This document shows positions 8,868 to 18,122 of a DNA stretch of 64,000 bases, in pieces. This DNA comes from Pirellulales bacterium. Its GTDB lineage: Bacteria > Planctomycetota > Planctomycetia > Pirellulales > JAEUIK01. Made by a program: the position numbers and the translations under genes. Position 1 is the stretch's first letter. The number at the start of each line of letters is the position of its first letter. The DNA is taken from NCBI GenBank assembly GCA_019694455.1, contig JAIBBY010000001.1:268069-332068 (forward strand). Reading direction: 5' to 3'. The notes beneath the pieces were generated by a model. That model was not told the origin of the DNA, did not search any database, and saw nothing but the letters and a program-made list of their open reading frames with translations.

Positions 8868-9824
8868 ATGACCAGTATGTTGTCGCGTCCCCCAGTGCTG
8901 CTCGCGCAGCTCCCTACTTGGTTCAGCGCCACGGGCTATGTCGCCCTGGGGGCGGTAGCGGCCCTGGCCGCGTTGGTGGCCGCGTACTTCGCTTTGCGAT
9001 TGGCGCTGCCGAAGGTGGCGGCGATCGCGCTGACCACCGGCAAAGCGGCGCTCGCGCATCCGTTGTTCTGGGTCGAAATCCTCGGCGCCGCGTTTGTGAT
9101 GATCTTGTTCTTTCCGTTCACGCCGTACTACACGTTCGGCGAGGACATTAAGATGTTGAAAAGCTCCGGCCTGACGTTGATTCTTGTCATGTCGGTGATC
9201 TTGGCGCTTTGGACGGCCAGCACCTCGGTGGCCGACGAAATCGAGGGGCGCACCGCGCTCACCTTGCTCAGCAAGCCCATCCGGCGCTGGCAGTTCATCG
9301 TCGGCAAGTACCTCGGCATCTTGGGGCCAGTGTTTTTGATGTTCGTGATTCTCGGAGCGGTGTTTCTATGCACCGTTTCGTACAAGGCCTCGTACGACGC
9401 CTATGAAACGGCAAGCCCACAGCCGACGATTGAGCAGTGCCATGCCGAGATTTGGCAGATCACGCCTGGGCTGTTTTTGGCGTTCTTGGGCACGGCGGTG
9501 CTGACCGCGATCAGCGTCGCCATTTCCACGCGACTGCCGATGATGGCCAATCTGATGATCTGCTCGACCATCTACGTGCTCGGCAACTTGATCCCCACGC
9601 TCGTCGAGTCATCGATGGGGCAGTTCCAACTGGTCCGCTTCATGGGGGGCCTGTTGGCGACGGTCCTGCCGGTGCTGGACTACTTCAATATCGAAGCGGG
9701 CATCGCAGCCGGCGTCAAAGTTTCGCCAGCTTATCTGGCCTGGGCCACCTTGTATGCGGCGCTCTACAGCGGCGCGGCGCTGTTGGTCGCGCTCATCCTG
9801 TTTGAGGATCGCGATCTGGCCTAG
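8868..9824 (+). CDS. ABC-2 type transporter permease, no ATPase gene adjacent
   Basis: Integral membrane protein of 318 residues with about six hydrophobic segments (for example ALAALVAAYFALRLAL, LTLILVMSVILALWTA and IVGKYLGILGPVFLMFVILG). The stretch DEIEGRTALTLLSKPIRRWQ followed by FIVGKYLG is the hallmark cytoplasmic loop of ABC-2 permeases, as in NosY/GldF-like and multidrug export systems. A cognate ATP-binding protein is needed for function, but neither neighbour encodes one, so it must be supplied from elsewhere. A large loop between helices (about 175-200) includes YETASPQPTIEQCHAEIW. Substrate unknown. Confidence 0.88.
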   Translation: MTSMLSRPPVLLAQLPTWFSATGYVALGAVAALAALVAAYFALRLALPKVAAIALTTGKAALAHPLFWVEILGAAFVMILFFPFTPYYTFGEDIKMLKSSGLTLILVMSVILALWTASTSVADEIEGRTALTLLSKPIRRWQFIVGKYLGILGPVFLMFVILGAVFLCTVSYKASYDAYETASPQPTIEQCHAEIWQITPGLFLAFLGTAVLTAISVAISTRLPMMANLMICSTIYVLGNLIPTLVESSMGQFQLVRFMGGLLATVLPVLDYFNIEAGIAAGVKVSPAYLAWATLYAALYSGAALLVALILFEDRDLA

Positions 9825-10009
9825 TCTTTTCGGCACGACCGGAAGGTCTTGCCTAGCTTGTCGAGCATTTGCCGATTCCACGCGTTCTGGCGCTGGCATC
9901 GAGTTTTTCCCCCATTCGGGTCATGCCGATAAGTCCTTAGACACGGGTGGCGCCGGTTCTGCCGCACGCCCCGCGTGATCGTCTTCCCGCATTGGCGTTT
10001 CGACCCACC

Positions 10010-11020
10010 ATGCACGATTTCTTGCGCACGAGCACCATTGCCTTACGCCGCTGCTGCGCGGCGCTGGCCATTAGCGTTCACCTTTCCGGCATCGCCGTGG
10101 CGCAGATCGAGCGGCTGCCCGACCCGGCCACCGAGATGCGACCCGCTGTGAACGAAGCCTGGTTCACCCAGCAACAATGGGGCGACCAAATCATTCACCG
10201 CGGCACGGCGATCGACGAGGTGTCGCCACACAATGCCGATGCCGGCCGCGTCCAGGAGGTGTGGCGCTGGCACGTATTGCCGGCGGGCATGATCTATCGA
10301 GCGTACCTGGCCGGCGAAAAAGAATCGCGGATGGCCGGCTATTGGAACTGGGAACAAGATGATGGCGCCTTGTGGGACATCACCTTGGGGGGACGCGCCG
10401 CGCTGTTGCGCTACGGCACCTTCGACCCCATTCTGCCACACGGTTTTGAAGTGCAGATCGAGGGCGCGGCGTTCCCGCGACTCGACCCCGATCGCAATCA
10501 CGATTTGACCTATGCCGACTTTCGCTTTGGCGTGCCGTTGGTCTATAGCCACGGTCCATGGGAGTTGAAACTGGCCTATTACCATCTGAGTTCGCACGTC
10601 GGCGACGAGCAGATGATCCACAACAATTCGCTGTTCCGCGTCAACTATGTGCGCGACGCCATCGTTTGGGGGATGGCGTATCGCTGGACCCCCGATCTGC
10701 GACTGTATGGCGAAACTGCCTGGGCGTTCAACGCCGATGGCGGCGCCAAGCCGTGGGAGTTTCAGTTCGGCGCCGAATTCAGTCCGTTGACGCCGACAGG
10801 CATTCGGCCCGTGCCGTTCTGGGCGCTCAACGGCCACCTGCGGCAAGAGCACAACTACAGTGGCAACCTCGTAGCACAAATCGGCTTGCAGTGGCGCAGC
10901 GCGGCGACCGGCGCCCGGCTGCGCACCGGCTTCGAGTATTACAACGGCAAGAGCCGCCAATGGGAAATCTTCAATACGTTCGAACAACAGGCGGGGATCG
11001 GCCTGTGGTACGACTTTTGA
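10010..11020 (+). CDS. DUF1207 family outer-membrane protein
   Basis: Protein of 336 residues starting at MHDFLRTS; the upstream in-frame ATG at 9947 would put 21 polar residues before the signal peptide. The signal region (CCAALAISVHLSGIAVAQ) is followed by alternating aromatic strands (HGPWELKLAYYHLSSHVGD, IVWGMAYRWTPDLRLYGETA), typical of an outer-membrane beta-barrel. The chain ends GIGLWYDF, the terminal-phenylalanine signal recognised by the BAM machinery in Gram-negative bacteria. The sequence matches my memory of DUF1207, a family of unknown function. It lies downstream of the ABC permease on the same strand, after a 185-bp gap in which I see no gene. Confidence 0.82.
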   Translation: MHDFLRTSTIALRRCCAALAISVHLSGIAVAQIERLPDPATEMRPAVNEAWFTQQQWGDQIIHRGTAIDEVSPHNADAGRVQEVWRWHVLPAGMIYRAYLAGEKESRMAGYWNWEQDDGALWDITLGGRAALLRYGTFDPILPHGFEVQIEGAAFPRLDPDRNHDLTYADFRFGVPLVYSHGPWELKLAYYHLSSHVGDEQMIHNNSLFRVNYVRDAIVWGMAYRWTPDLRLYGETAWAFNADGGAKPWEFQFGAEFSPLTPTGIRPVPFWALNGHLRQEHNYSGNLVAQIGLQWRSAATGARLRTGFEYYNGKSRQWEIFNTFEQQAGIGLWYDF

Positions 11021-11173
11021 TCGCGGCGCTCGTTTGCTTGACCGACCGCGGCAGGCCGCTTAACCTGCATGCGACATGAGGCTAATTCTCCGCACCAGTG
11101 CAAGTCGCTCGTGAACTGAATCACCCGCCGCGCGATTCATTTCTTCCTCCCGACTTATCTAGGTGCATCCCTC

Positions 11174-11704
11174 ATGTCGCTCCAACCATCTCATCGCGGC
11201 AGATATAGCGCCGCTTTTTTGCTGGTTTGCTATGCGCTAGTTCCATTGCGCTCCATTGCTGCGCCAACGTATTTTGTTGTTGGCGAGCCGCTGGGTTCGC
11301 AGAGCCACTTCGATTCCTACCTATTGCCGCTCGAAGCGCCCACAGACATCGCTGCCGCGCGCGACATGATAGCGAGCGGCGAGCACAAGATTGTCTTCGC
11401 GCGGATCGCCCCCGGTTCGGATGGCGTCAACCGCAACCAATATCCGCCCGAACAAATGTGGTCGTGGCACGTGACCGAGTTTCTGGGATTCGGCGACCTG
11501 GGCATCGAGATATACGACGGTTGGCCAACGTACGTCGAATCCGACGTGCCGGGTTGGATGGCTAATACGGGCGGTGTGGTTGGCTTCTGGAGCTACACCA
11601 TCATTAGCGAGGTGCTCCCCGTGCCAGAACCGGCGACACTCCTATTGCTGCTCACCGGCGCCGTGGTCGCTGCTGGTTGGTGGCACTGGGCAACACGTTC
11701 ATAG
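11174..11704 (+). CDS. PEP-CTERM sorting-domain protein
   Basis: Exported 176-residue protein with an N-terminal signal peptide (FLLVCYALVPLRSIAAP) and a C-terminal sorting tail: VPEPATLLLLLTGAVVAAG then WWHWATRS, i.e. the PEP motif, a membrane helix and a basic end. The exosortase system recognises this tail, cuts it and links the protein to the cell surface or exopolysaccharide. The central 110 residues (YFVVGEPLGSQSHFDSYLLP...) show no known domain. Similar short PEP-CTERM proteins occur in many copies in planctomycetes. Regulation is not visible. Confidence 0.88.
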   Translation: MSLQPSHRGRYSAAFLLVCYALVPLRSIAAPTYFVVGEPLGSQSHFDSYLLPLEAPTDIAAARDMIASGEHKIVFARIAPGSDGVNRNQYPPEQMWSWHVTEFLGFGDLGIEIYDGWPTYVESDVPGWMANTGGVVGFWSYTIISEVLPVPEPATLLLLLTGAVVAAGWWHWATRS

Positions 11705-11787
11705 CCCCCCCTGCGGACTCGCGTCGCCACCGCTAAACTGAATAAGCCTTCTAAACAGCACACTACTTCTTGCAAGGAATATTCAAT

Positions 11788-12069
11788 ATGGCCACCGCCA
11801 GCGCACGTCATATATTAGTCGACAGCCAAGAAGCCTGCGACAAGCTGAAGACCGAGATCGAGGCCGGCGCCGACTTTGCCGAAGTGGCGAAGAAGCACTC
11901 CAAGTGTCCCTCCGGACGACAGGGGGGCGATCTCGGCAGCTTTCGGCCAGGGCAAATGGTGCCCGAATTCGACCGGGTGGTGTTCAAGGATGAAGTGGGC
12001 AAGGTCCACGGTCCGGTGAAGACGCAATTCGGGTATCATCTGATCGAGATCACCAACCGCAGCGGCTGA
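11788..12069 (+). CDS. Parvulin-type peptidyl-prolyl cis-trans isomerase
   Basis: A single-domain parvulin of 93 residues with no signal peptide, so cytoplasmic. The fold is recognisable from ARHILVDSQEACDKLKTEI, the central FAEVAKKHSKCPSGRQGGDL and LGSFRPGQMVPEFDRVVF, and the end FGYHLIEITNRSG; the two histidines and the GGDLG loop are conserved active-site features. It resembles E. coli PpiC in size. The start at 11788 is preferred over an in-frame ATG at 11770 because AAGGA lies 9 bases upstream and the domain begins directly. The PQQ-propeller gene follows after 15 bp. Confidence 0.92.
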   Translation: MATASARHILVDSQEACDKLKTEIEAGADFAEVAKKHSKCPSGRQGGDLGSFRPGQMVPEFDRVVFKDEVGKVHGPVKTQFGYHLIEITNRSG

Positions 12070-12084
12070 GAAACACGACTCGCC

Positions 12085-13656
12085 ATGAGCACGCACGACG
12101 GATCGGGTGTCGCGTCAGAAACATCCGCGCCACGGCGCACTGGAGTGCGCTGGTGGCCGGCGGTATTGATCGTCGCGGTTGCCGCCGCGTTAGCCGCGGT
12201 GCAGTGGAACCGCTACGCCGACGTGCAGCAGTATCGCGTTCTGTGGGTGCTTTCGATCGCGGGGGCGACGGTCATTCTGCTGGCCGCCTGGGGGGCGCTG
12301 TTTTCGCGTCTGCCGGCCAAGGCGCGCGCGGCGATTGCGGTGACGTTTCTTTCCGTGGTGGCGCTCGGCGCCGCCACGCTGCGCATCGATGGTGTGACGG
12401 GCGATTTGCGGCCGATTCTGAAATGGCGTTTTGCCGCTCCGGAGACGATCGCCACATCGGGCAAAAATGTGGAGATTCAACTGGCCGGTACGCCACGCGA
12501 CTTTCCACAATTCCTGGGACCCAATCGCAATTCGACTTTGCCAGACATCCGGCTCGACGCCGATTGGCAAGCACGGCCCCCCAAGCTGCTTTGGCGCCGC
12601 CCGGTGGGTGAATCGTGGGCTTCGTTCGCCATTGTCGGTGATTACGCCATTACCCAAGAACAGGCCGGGCAAGACGAGCAAATCGTTTGCTACGAGGCCG
12701 CCACTGGAAAGCCCGTGTGGCGGTATAGCTACCCAGCCGAGTTTCGCACCGTGATTGCCGGCACGGGGCCGAGAACCACACCGACCGTGGTGGATGGTCG
12801 CGTCTATGCCATGGGAGCAACCGGCATTTTGACCTGCCTCGATGGCAACACCGGCTCAAAAATCTGGTCGCGCGACACGTTGGCTGACGCCGGCGCGGAG
12901 AATCGCGAATGGGGCGTTTCGTGTTCTCCTTTGGTCACCGGCGAACTGGTGGTGGTGAGCGTCGGCGGACCGAACGAGGCGGCGCTGGCGGCCTACCAAT
13001 GCCAAACCGGTGAACGCGCCTGGCACGCGGGCAAGGATTATGCGGGCTATAGCTCGCCAGTGCTCGCCACTCTCTGCGGCGTGTCGCAAATCTTGATCGT
13101 CAGCGCTCGCAGCGCCACGAGCCACGACCCCACAACAGGCCAAGTGCTCTGGGAGCGCGAATGGGGTTCTGGCAACGCCAACTGCGTCAACGCGATCCCA
13201 ATTGGCGACAACCGTGTTTTTTTGAGTAGCGGCTACGGATTTGGCTGTGTGCTGTTGGAATTGACCAAGCATGGCGATGCCCTCGGCGTGGAGGAAGTTT
13301 GGCCTCACAATCGCAATATGAAGTGCAAAATCAGTAACCCCGTCGTGCATGGCGAGCACTTGTACGGCCTCGATGAAGGGGTGCTGGCCTGCCTCGATTT
13401 GCAAACCGGCAAGCGGCTATGGCGAGCCGGCCGCTACGGACATGGGCAATTGCTCTTGGTCGGCGATTTGATTCTGGTGCAGGCAGAATCGGGCGAGGTG
13501 CTGCTTGTGCGGCCCAATCCCAAAAAGCTCGAAGAAGTGGCAACCTTGCCTGCGCTCAACGACAAGACGTGGAATGTCCCGTCGCTGGCGGGCAATCTGC
13601 TCTTGGTCCGCAACGAACAAGAGGCGGCGGCGTTTGAACTACCATTGGCGCATTAA
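12085..13656 (+). CDS. PQQ-like beta-propeller membrane protein (BamB-like repeat)
   Basis: 523 residues. Three membrane helices occupy about residues 20-120 (WWPAVLIVAVAAALAAVQW, VLWVLSIAGATVILLAAW, AAIAVTFLSVVALGAATL). A large extracytoplasmic part made of PQQ-type blades follows, with repeated motifs such as IVCYEAATGKPVWRYSY, LTCLDGNTGSKIWSRDT, LAAYQCQTGERAWHAG and LACLDLQTGKRLWRAG (the A-x-D/TG-x-x-W signature). Planctomycetes carry many such proteins; some are dehydrogenase-like and some only scaffolds. I see no PQQ-enzyme active-site residues I could name, so a structural or binding role is as likely as catalysis. It follows the parvulin gene closely on the same strand. Confidence 0.85.
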   Translation: MSTHDGSGVASETSAPRRTGVRWWPAVLIVAVAAALAAVQWNRYADVQQYRVLWVLSIAGATVILLAAWGALFSRLPAKARAAIAVTFLSVVALGAATLRIDGVTGDLRPILKWRFAAPETIATSGKNVEIQLAGTPRDFPQFLGPNRNSTLPDIRLDADWQARPPKLLWRRPVGESWASFAIVGDYAITQEQAGQDEQIVCYEAATGKPVWRYSYPAEFRTVIAGTGPRTTPTVVDGRVYAMGATGILTCLDGNTGSKIWSRDTLADAGAENREWGVSCSPLVTGELVVVSVGGPNEAALAAYQCQTGERAWHAGKDYAGYSSPVLATLCGVSQILIVSARSATSHDPTTGQVLWEREWGSGNANCVNAIPIGDNRVFLSSGYGFGCVLLELTKHGDALGVEEVWPHNRNMKCKISNPVVHGEHLYGLDEGVLACLDLQTGKRLWRAGRYGHGQLLLVGDLILVQAESGEVLLVRPNPKKLEEVATLPALNDKTWNVPSLAGNLLLVRNEQEAAAFELPLAH

Positions 13657-13700
13657 TCCAGGCGGTTTGCCAACTCCTTTCCGGTCGAAATAATGAGACC

Positions 13701-16700
13701 ATGTTGCAAGCTGCCGTCGAAACGCCCGGCCTGCTCCCCTTCGATCCCTTGGTGCGCGATTGGTTTGCGCGCCGTTTTGGCCAACCGACCGAGCCGCAGC
13801 GATTGGGCTGGGCCGAGATTATCGCTGGCCGTCACACGCTGATCGCGGCGCCGACCGGTTCTGGAAAGACGCTGGCCGCGTTTCTCGCCTCGATCGATCA
13901 ACTCATCCGCGCATCGCGGCGCGGCGTGCTGCCCGAGACGACCCAAGTGGTTTATGTCTCGCCACTCAAGGCGCTGAGCAACGACATCCATCGCAACCTC
14001 GACGTCCCGCTGTCGGGCATTCGTGAATTGGCGGCACAGGCGGATGAACCGCTTGCGGAGATTCGCGCCGCCGTGCGGACTGGCGACACGCCGTCGTCCG
14101 AGCGGCAGAAGATGCTGCGCCGTCCGCCGCAAATTCTGGTCACTACGCCCGAGTCGTTGTACCTGTTGCTCACGTCGGCCAAGGGGCGCGAGATGCTCCG
14201 CGACGTGCGCACCGTGATTGTCGACGAGATTCATGCCTTAGCGCGGGACAAACGCGGCTCGCACCTGACGTTGTCGCTGGAGCGACTGGAACATTGGGTG
14301 GGACGGCCAATTCAGCGCATTGGCCTGTCGGCAACGCAGCGCCCGATGGAAGACATCGCGCGGTTCCTGGTCGGCACGCGCGATGTTCAAGCTGGGATCG
14401 CGGATTGCGCGATTATCGATGTTGGCCACGTGCGCGAACTTGATCTTACGGTGCAAGCCCCCCCCAGCGAACTTGCGGCGGTCTGTTCGCATGAGCAGTG
14501 GGACGAGATCTACGCGCAACTTGCCGACTTGATTGCCAGTCATCGCAGTACGCTGGTCTTTGTGAACACCCGCCGGATGGCCGAACGGGTGGCGCATCGA
14601 CTGATTCAAGAACTCGGCCCAGACGCCGTGGCCAGTCATCACGGCAGCCTGGCGCGCGAGACTCGTCTGTCGGCAGAGGAACGGCTAAAGAATGGCCAGC
14701 TCAAAGCGGTCGTGGCTACCGCCTCGCTGGAGCTTGGAATCGATGTTGGCTTTGTCGACCTGGTGTGTCAGGTTGGCACTCCCCGTTCCATTGCCACGCT
14801 GCTTCAGCGGGTTGGGCGTTCTGGCCACGCATTGGGTCTCGTGCCGAAGGGACGCCTGCTGCCGCTGACGCGCGACGAACTGTTGGAATGTTTGGCGCTG
14901 GTCCGCGCGGTGCGGCGCCGGCAGCTTGACCGGATCATCATTCCCCGCGCGCCGCTCGACGTGCTGGCGCAACAAATCGTGGCGATGACCGCCTGCGACG
15001 AATGGTCGGAAACGGAACTATTGGAAACCGTGCGCCGTGCGGCGCCCTATCGCGATTTAACGCCGGCCGCATTTGCGGATGTGCTCAACTTGCTCACCAA
15101 CGGCATCAGCGGCGCACGGCACGGCGCCTATCTGCACCGCGACGAAATCAATGGCACGCTCAAGGCGCGGCGCGGCGCGCGGATTGCTGCGACTAGCTCC
15201 GGCGGAACGATCCCGGAGACCGGCGATTTTCGCGTCGTGACAGCGAACGACCGAACCTTTGTCGGCACGCTGAACGAAGACTTCGCGCTGGAGAGCCTGG
15301 CGGGCGACATCTTCCTATTGGGCAATCAATCGTGGCGCATCCTCTATGTGCGCGGCGGCGAAGTGACGGTCGAGGACGCGCATGGCGCGCCGGCGACCGT
15401 GCCGTTTTGGCTGGGAGAGGGCCCGGGACGCACCAATGAACTTTCGGCGGAGGTTGTGGCGCTGCGCGGCGAAGTCGCCGCGCGTGTGGCGCTCGCCGGC
15501 GGAATGGAGCCCGACCTGAGCGAGGCGGTGGAGTGGCTGCAAACGGAGTGCTGCGCGCCGGTCGAAGCGGCCCAGCAGGCCGCGCGCTATGTGGCCGCGC
15601 AGCAAGCGGCGCTGGGAGTGGTGCCGTCGCAACAGCAGATCGTTTTCGAACGCTTCTTCGACGAATCGGGCGGCATGCAGCTTGTGATCCATGCGCCGTT
15701 TGGCGCTCGCGTCAATCGGGCGTGGGGCCTGGCGATGCGCAAGCGCTTTTGCCGCAGTTTCGATTTCGAACTGCAAGCGGCGGCCGACGACAACGCGATC
15801 CTCTTGTCGATCGGGCCACAACATAGCTTCGCGATCGATGCCCTGTTCGGCATGTTGTCGCCGCGCAATGCCGAAGAGCTCTTGGTGCAAGCGCTATTGG
15901 CCGCACCGATGTTTCAAACCCGCTGGCGCTGGAATGTGACTTGCGCTTTGGCCGTGCTGCGGCAACGCGGCGGCAAGAAGATTCCCCCTTTCCTGCAGCG
16001 TTTCCGTTCCGACGATCTGCTGGCGTCGGTGTTTCCAGAAACCGTGGGCTGTCTGGAAAATCACTCGGGAGACATCGAGATACCCGATCATCCCCTCGTC
16101 CGGCAAACGCTCAACGATTGCCTGCATCAGGCAATGGACCTCGATACCTGGATCGGCGTGCTCGGCAGCCGCGAACAGGGCGGCATCGAGTTCATCGCGC
16201 GCGACACGCGCGAGCCCTCTCCGTTTGCGCATGAGATCCTAAACGCCAACCCCTACACGTTCCTCGACGACGCGCCGCTCGAAGAGCGCCGCGTGCGGGC
16301 GCTGACGTTACGCAGGTCGCTGTCGTTCGAAGCGCTCTCTGATCTGGGGCGGCTCGACCCGGAGGCGATTGATCTGGTGGTCGCAGAGGCGCAGCCGCAG
16401 GTCCGCGACGCCGATGAGTTGCACGACGCGCTGTTGACCTTGACAGCGCTCTCGATTGAAGACTTTCGGCATTGGAGCGGTTGGTTCGATCGACTCGTTG
16501 CGGCCGGGCGTGCCACGCTCGTCGAGCGCGCGGGGGAAGGTCCGCTGTGGGTCGCCGCCGAACGTTGGCCCGCGGTGTCCGCCATCTATCGCGGGGCGCA
16601 AGCCCGCCCCAGCGTGTCGCTACCGGCGCATCTCGATCGCGCCTGGGAGCGGACCGAGGCGCTCTCACTGCTGGTGCGCGGTCATATACAATCGTCCGGG

Positions 16701-18038
16701 CCAATCACCGTGGAAGCTCTGGCAGCGCGATTGGGCCTTTCGACAGCGGAGGTCGGCGCGGCGCTCGAGGCGCAGGAAGGTGAAGGCACGGTGATGCGCG
16801 GGCATTATCGCGCCAGCGCTGCTACAACCAACGACAACACCGGCGCAGTCGAGTGGTGCGATCGACGCCTGCTGGCGCGTATTCACCGGCTGACGCTCGA
16901 CGGACTGCGGCGACAGATTCAACCGGTCGAGGCAATCGATTACCTGCGGTTCCTGGCGGCGCACCAGGGAATTCTCGGCGAACAGCGGCCGCTCGGTGTC
17001 GGCGGCCTGCGCTCGACAATCGAGCAATTGCAAGGCTATGAGATGCCGGCCGGTGTCTGGGAAACGCGCGCCTTGCCCGCGCGCGTGTCGGACTACGAAC
17101 CGGCGCTGTTGGATCAATTGGCGATGTCCGGCATTCTGGCCTGGGGACGCCTGCGCACGCCACGCCGCGATCCGGAGGATGGTCCCAGTTCGGCGGGCAT
17201 GACCCGCGCGGCTGGCATCACGCTGGCACAGCGCGAAGATCTGGCCTGGTTGATTCCGCCCGATCGCGCGAGCGACATGCCTCTGCGTGGCAACGCGCAA
17301 ACCGTGCTGGAACTTTTGGAATCGCGCGGCGCGCTCTTCTATCACGAATTACGCTCGGCGGCCGACTTGCTGGAGGCTCATTTGGACGACGCCCTGCAAG
17401 AGCTAGCCGCCGCGGGCCTGGTCTCCGCCGACACCTTTGGCGCGGTGCGCTGGATTGCCACGCGTGACCGCGCCAGCCTAGACCGCAAGCGGCGTCACGC
17501 GCGCCGTCGCGGCGCGCTGGCGGCATCGCCCGCCACCTCGGGGCGCTGGTCCCGGTTTCCGGGCGTTTTCAAACCGCCGACCGAAGAAGAGCGCTTGAAC
17601 CGCTGGGCGCGGCAACTGCTTTCTCGCTGGGGGGTGGTGTTCCGCGACCTGCTACTACGCGAAAACTCGACGCCCCCTTGGGGCGATCTGGTGCGCGTCT
17701 ATCGGCGCATGGAAGCGCGGGGCGAAATTCGCGGTGGCCGATTTGTGGCGGCAGTCGGAGGGGAGCAATACGCGCTGCCGGGCATCGTGGAGTCGCTGCG
17801 CCGCTTCCGCGACAAAGAGCTAAGTCGTGAGTGGTTCGTTGTGTCGGCAGCCGATCCCTTGAATCTGGCGGGCATCCTGACCGACGAGCCGCGCGTCCCT
17901 TCGATCCATACTTACACACTGGCGGTGCGGGATGGGAGGCTGATCGCCTCGCGCCAAGCAGGTGAGCTGCGCTGGCACGACGAAATTCCGCCCGATGAAG
18001 TGGCGGAAATTAGCCGACGCCTGCGGCGCAGCGTTTGA
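13701..18038 (+). CDS. lhr: Large superfamily 2 helicase Lhr
   Basis: Very large ATP-dependent 3'-5' nucleic-acid helicase of 1,445 residues, the usual size of full-length Lhr, which unwinds DNA and RNA:DNA hybrids in repair. Motif I is APTGSGKT (50-57), motif II DEIH (175-178), motif III SATQRP, motif IV region STLVFVNTRRMAE and motif VI LLQRVGRSGHALG. After the helicase core come winged-helix parts and the long Lhr-specific C-terminal region (for example NPYTFLDDAPLEERR, which directly follows the core), ending at RRLRRSV. The gene begins 44 bp after the propeller gene; nothing suggests shared function. No frameshift or interruption was found over the full length. Confidence 0.95.
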   Translation: MLQAAVETPGLLPFDPLVRDWFARRFGQPTEPQRLGWAEIIAGRHTLIAAPTGSGKTLAAFLASIDQLIRASRRGVLPETTQVVYVSPLKALSNDIHRNLDVPLSGIRELAAQADEPLAEIRAAVRTGDTPSSERQKMLRRPPQILVTTPESLYLLLTSAKGREMLRDVRTVIVDEIHALARDKRGSHLTLSLERLEHWVGRPIQRIGLSATQRPMEDIARFLVGTRDVQAGIADCAIIDVGHVRELDLTVQAPPSELAAVCSHEQWDEIYAQLADLIASHRSTLVFVNTRRMAERVAHRLIQELGPDAVASHHGSLARETRLSAEERLKNGQLKAVVATASLELGIDVGFVDLVCQVGTPRSIATLLQRVGRSGHALGLVPKGRLLPLTRDELLECLALVRAVRRRQLDRIIIPRAPLDVLAQQIVAMTACDEWSETELLETVRRAAPYRDLTPAAFADVLNLLTNGISGARHGAYLHRDEINGTLKARRGARIAATSSGGTIPETGDFRVVTANDRTFVGTLNEDFALESLAGDIFLLGNQSWRILYVRGGEVTVEDAHGAPATVPFWLGEGPGRTNELSAEVVALRGEVAARVALAGGMEPDLSEAVEWLQTECCAPVEAAQQAARYVAAQQAALGVVPSQQQIVFERFFDESGGMQLVIHAPFGARVNRAWGLAMRKRFCRSFDFELQAAADDNAILLSIGPQHSFAIDALFGMLSPRNAEELLVQALLAAPMFQTRWRWNVTCALAVLRQRGGKKIPPFLQRFRSDDLLASVFPETVGCLENHSGDIEIPDHPLVRQTLNDCLHQAMDLDTWIGVLGSREQGGIEFIARDTREPSPFAHEILNANPYTFLDDAPLEERRVRALTLRRSLSFEALSDLGRLDPEAIDLVVAEAQPQVRDADELHDALLTLTALSIEDFRHWSGWFDRLVAAGRATLVERAGEGPLWVAAERWPAVSAIYRGAQARPSVSLPAHLDRAWERTEALSLLVRGHIQSSGPITVEALAARLGLSTAEVGAALEAQEGEGTVMRGHYRASAATTNDNTGAVEWCDRRLLARIHRLTLDGLRRQIQPVEAIDYLRFLAAHQGILGEQRPLGVGGLRSTIEQLQGYEMPAGVWETRALPARVSDYEPALLDQLAMSGILAWGRLRTPRRDPEDGPSSAGMTRAAGITLAQREDLAWLIPPDRASDMPLRGNAQTVLELLESRGALFYHELRSAADLLEAHLDDALQELAAAGLVSADTFGAVRWIATRDRASLDRKRRHARRRGALAASPATSGRWSRFPGVFKPPTEEERLNRWARQLLSRWGVVFRDLLLRENSTPPWGDLVRVYRRMEARGEIRGGRFVAAVGGEQYALPGIVESLRRFRDKELSREWFVVSAADPLNLAGILTDEPRVPSIHTYTLAVRDGRLIASRQAGELRWHDEIPPDEVAEISRRLRRSV

Positions 18039-18122
18039 GCGCTCGTGCGAGTCGAAACGCGCAGCGCGCCTTGCTACCATAGTGCCTCGAACGTTGACCC
18101 GCGCATTCCCAGGAGCCGCATC

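Noticed and set aside
8336..8932. Minus-strand open frame opposite the small conserved gene and acylphosphatase
   Set aside because: Acylphosphatase is unambiguous on the plus strand, and the opposite frame shows no domain.
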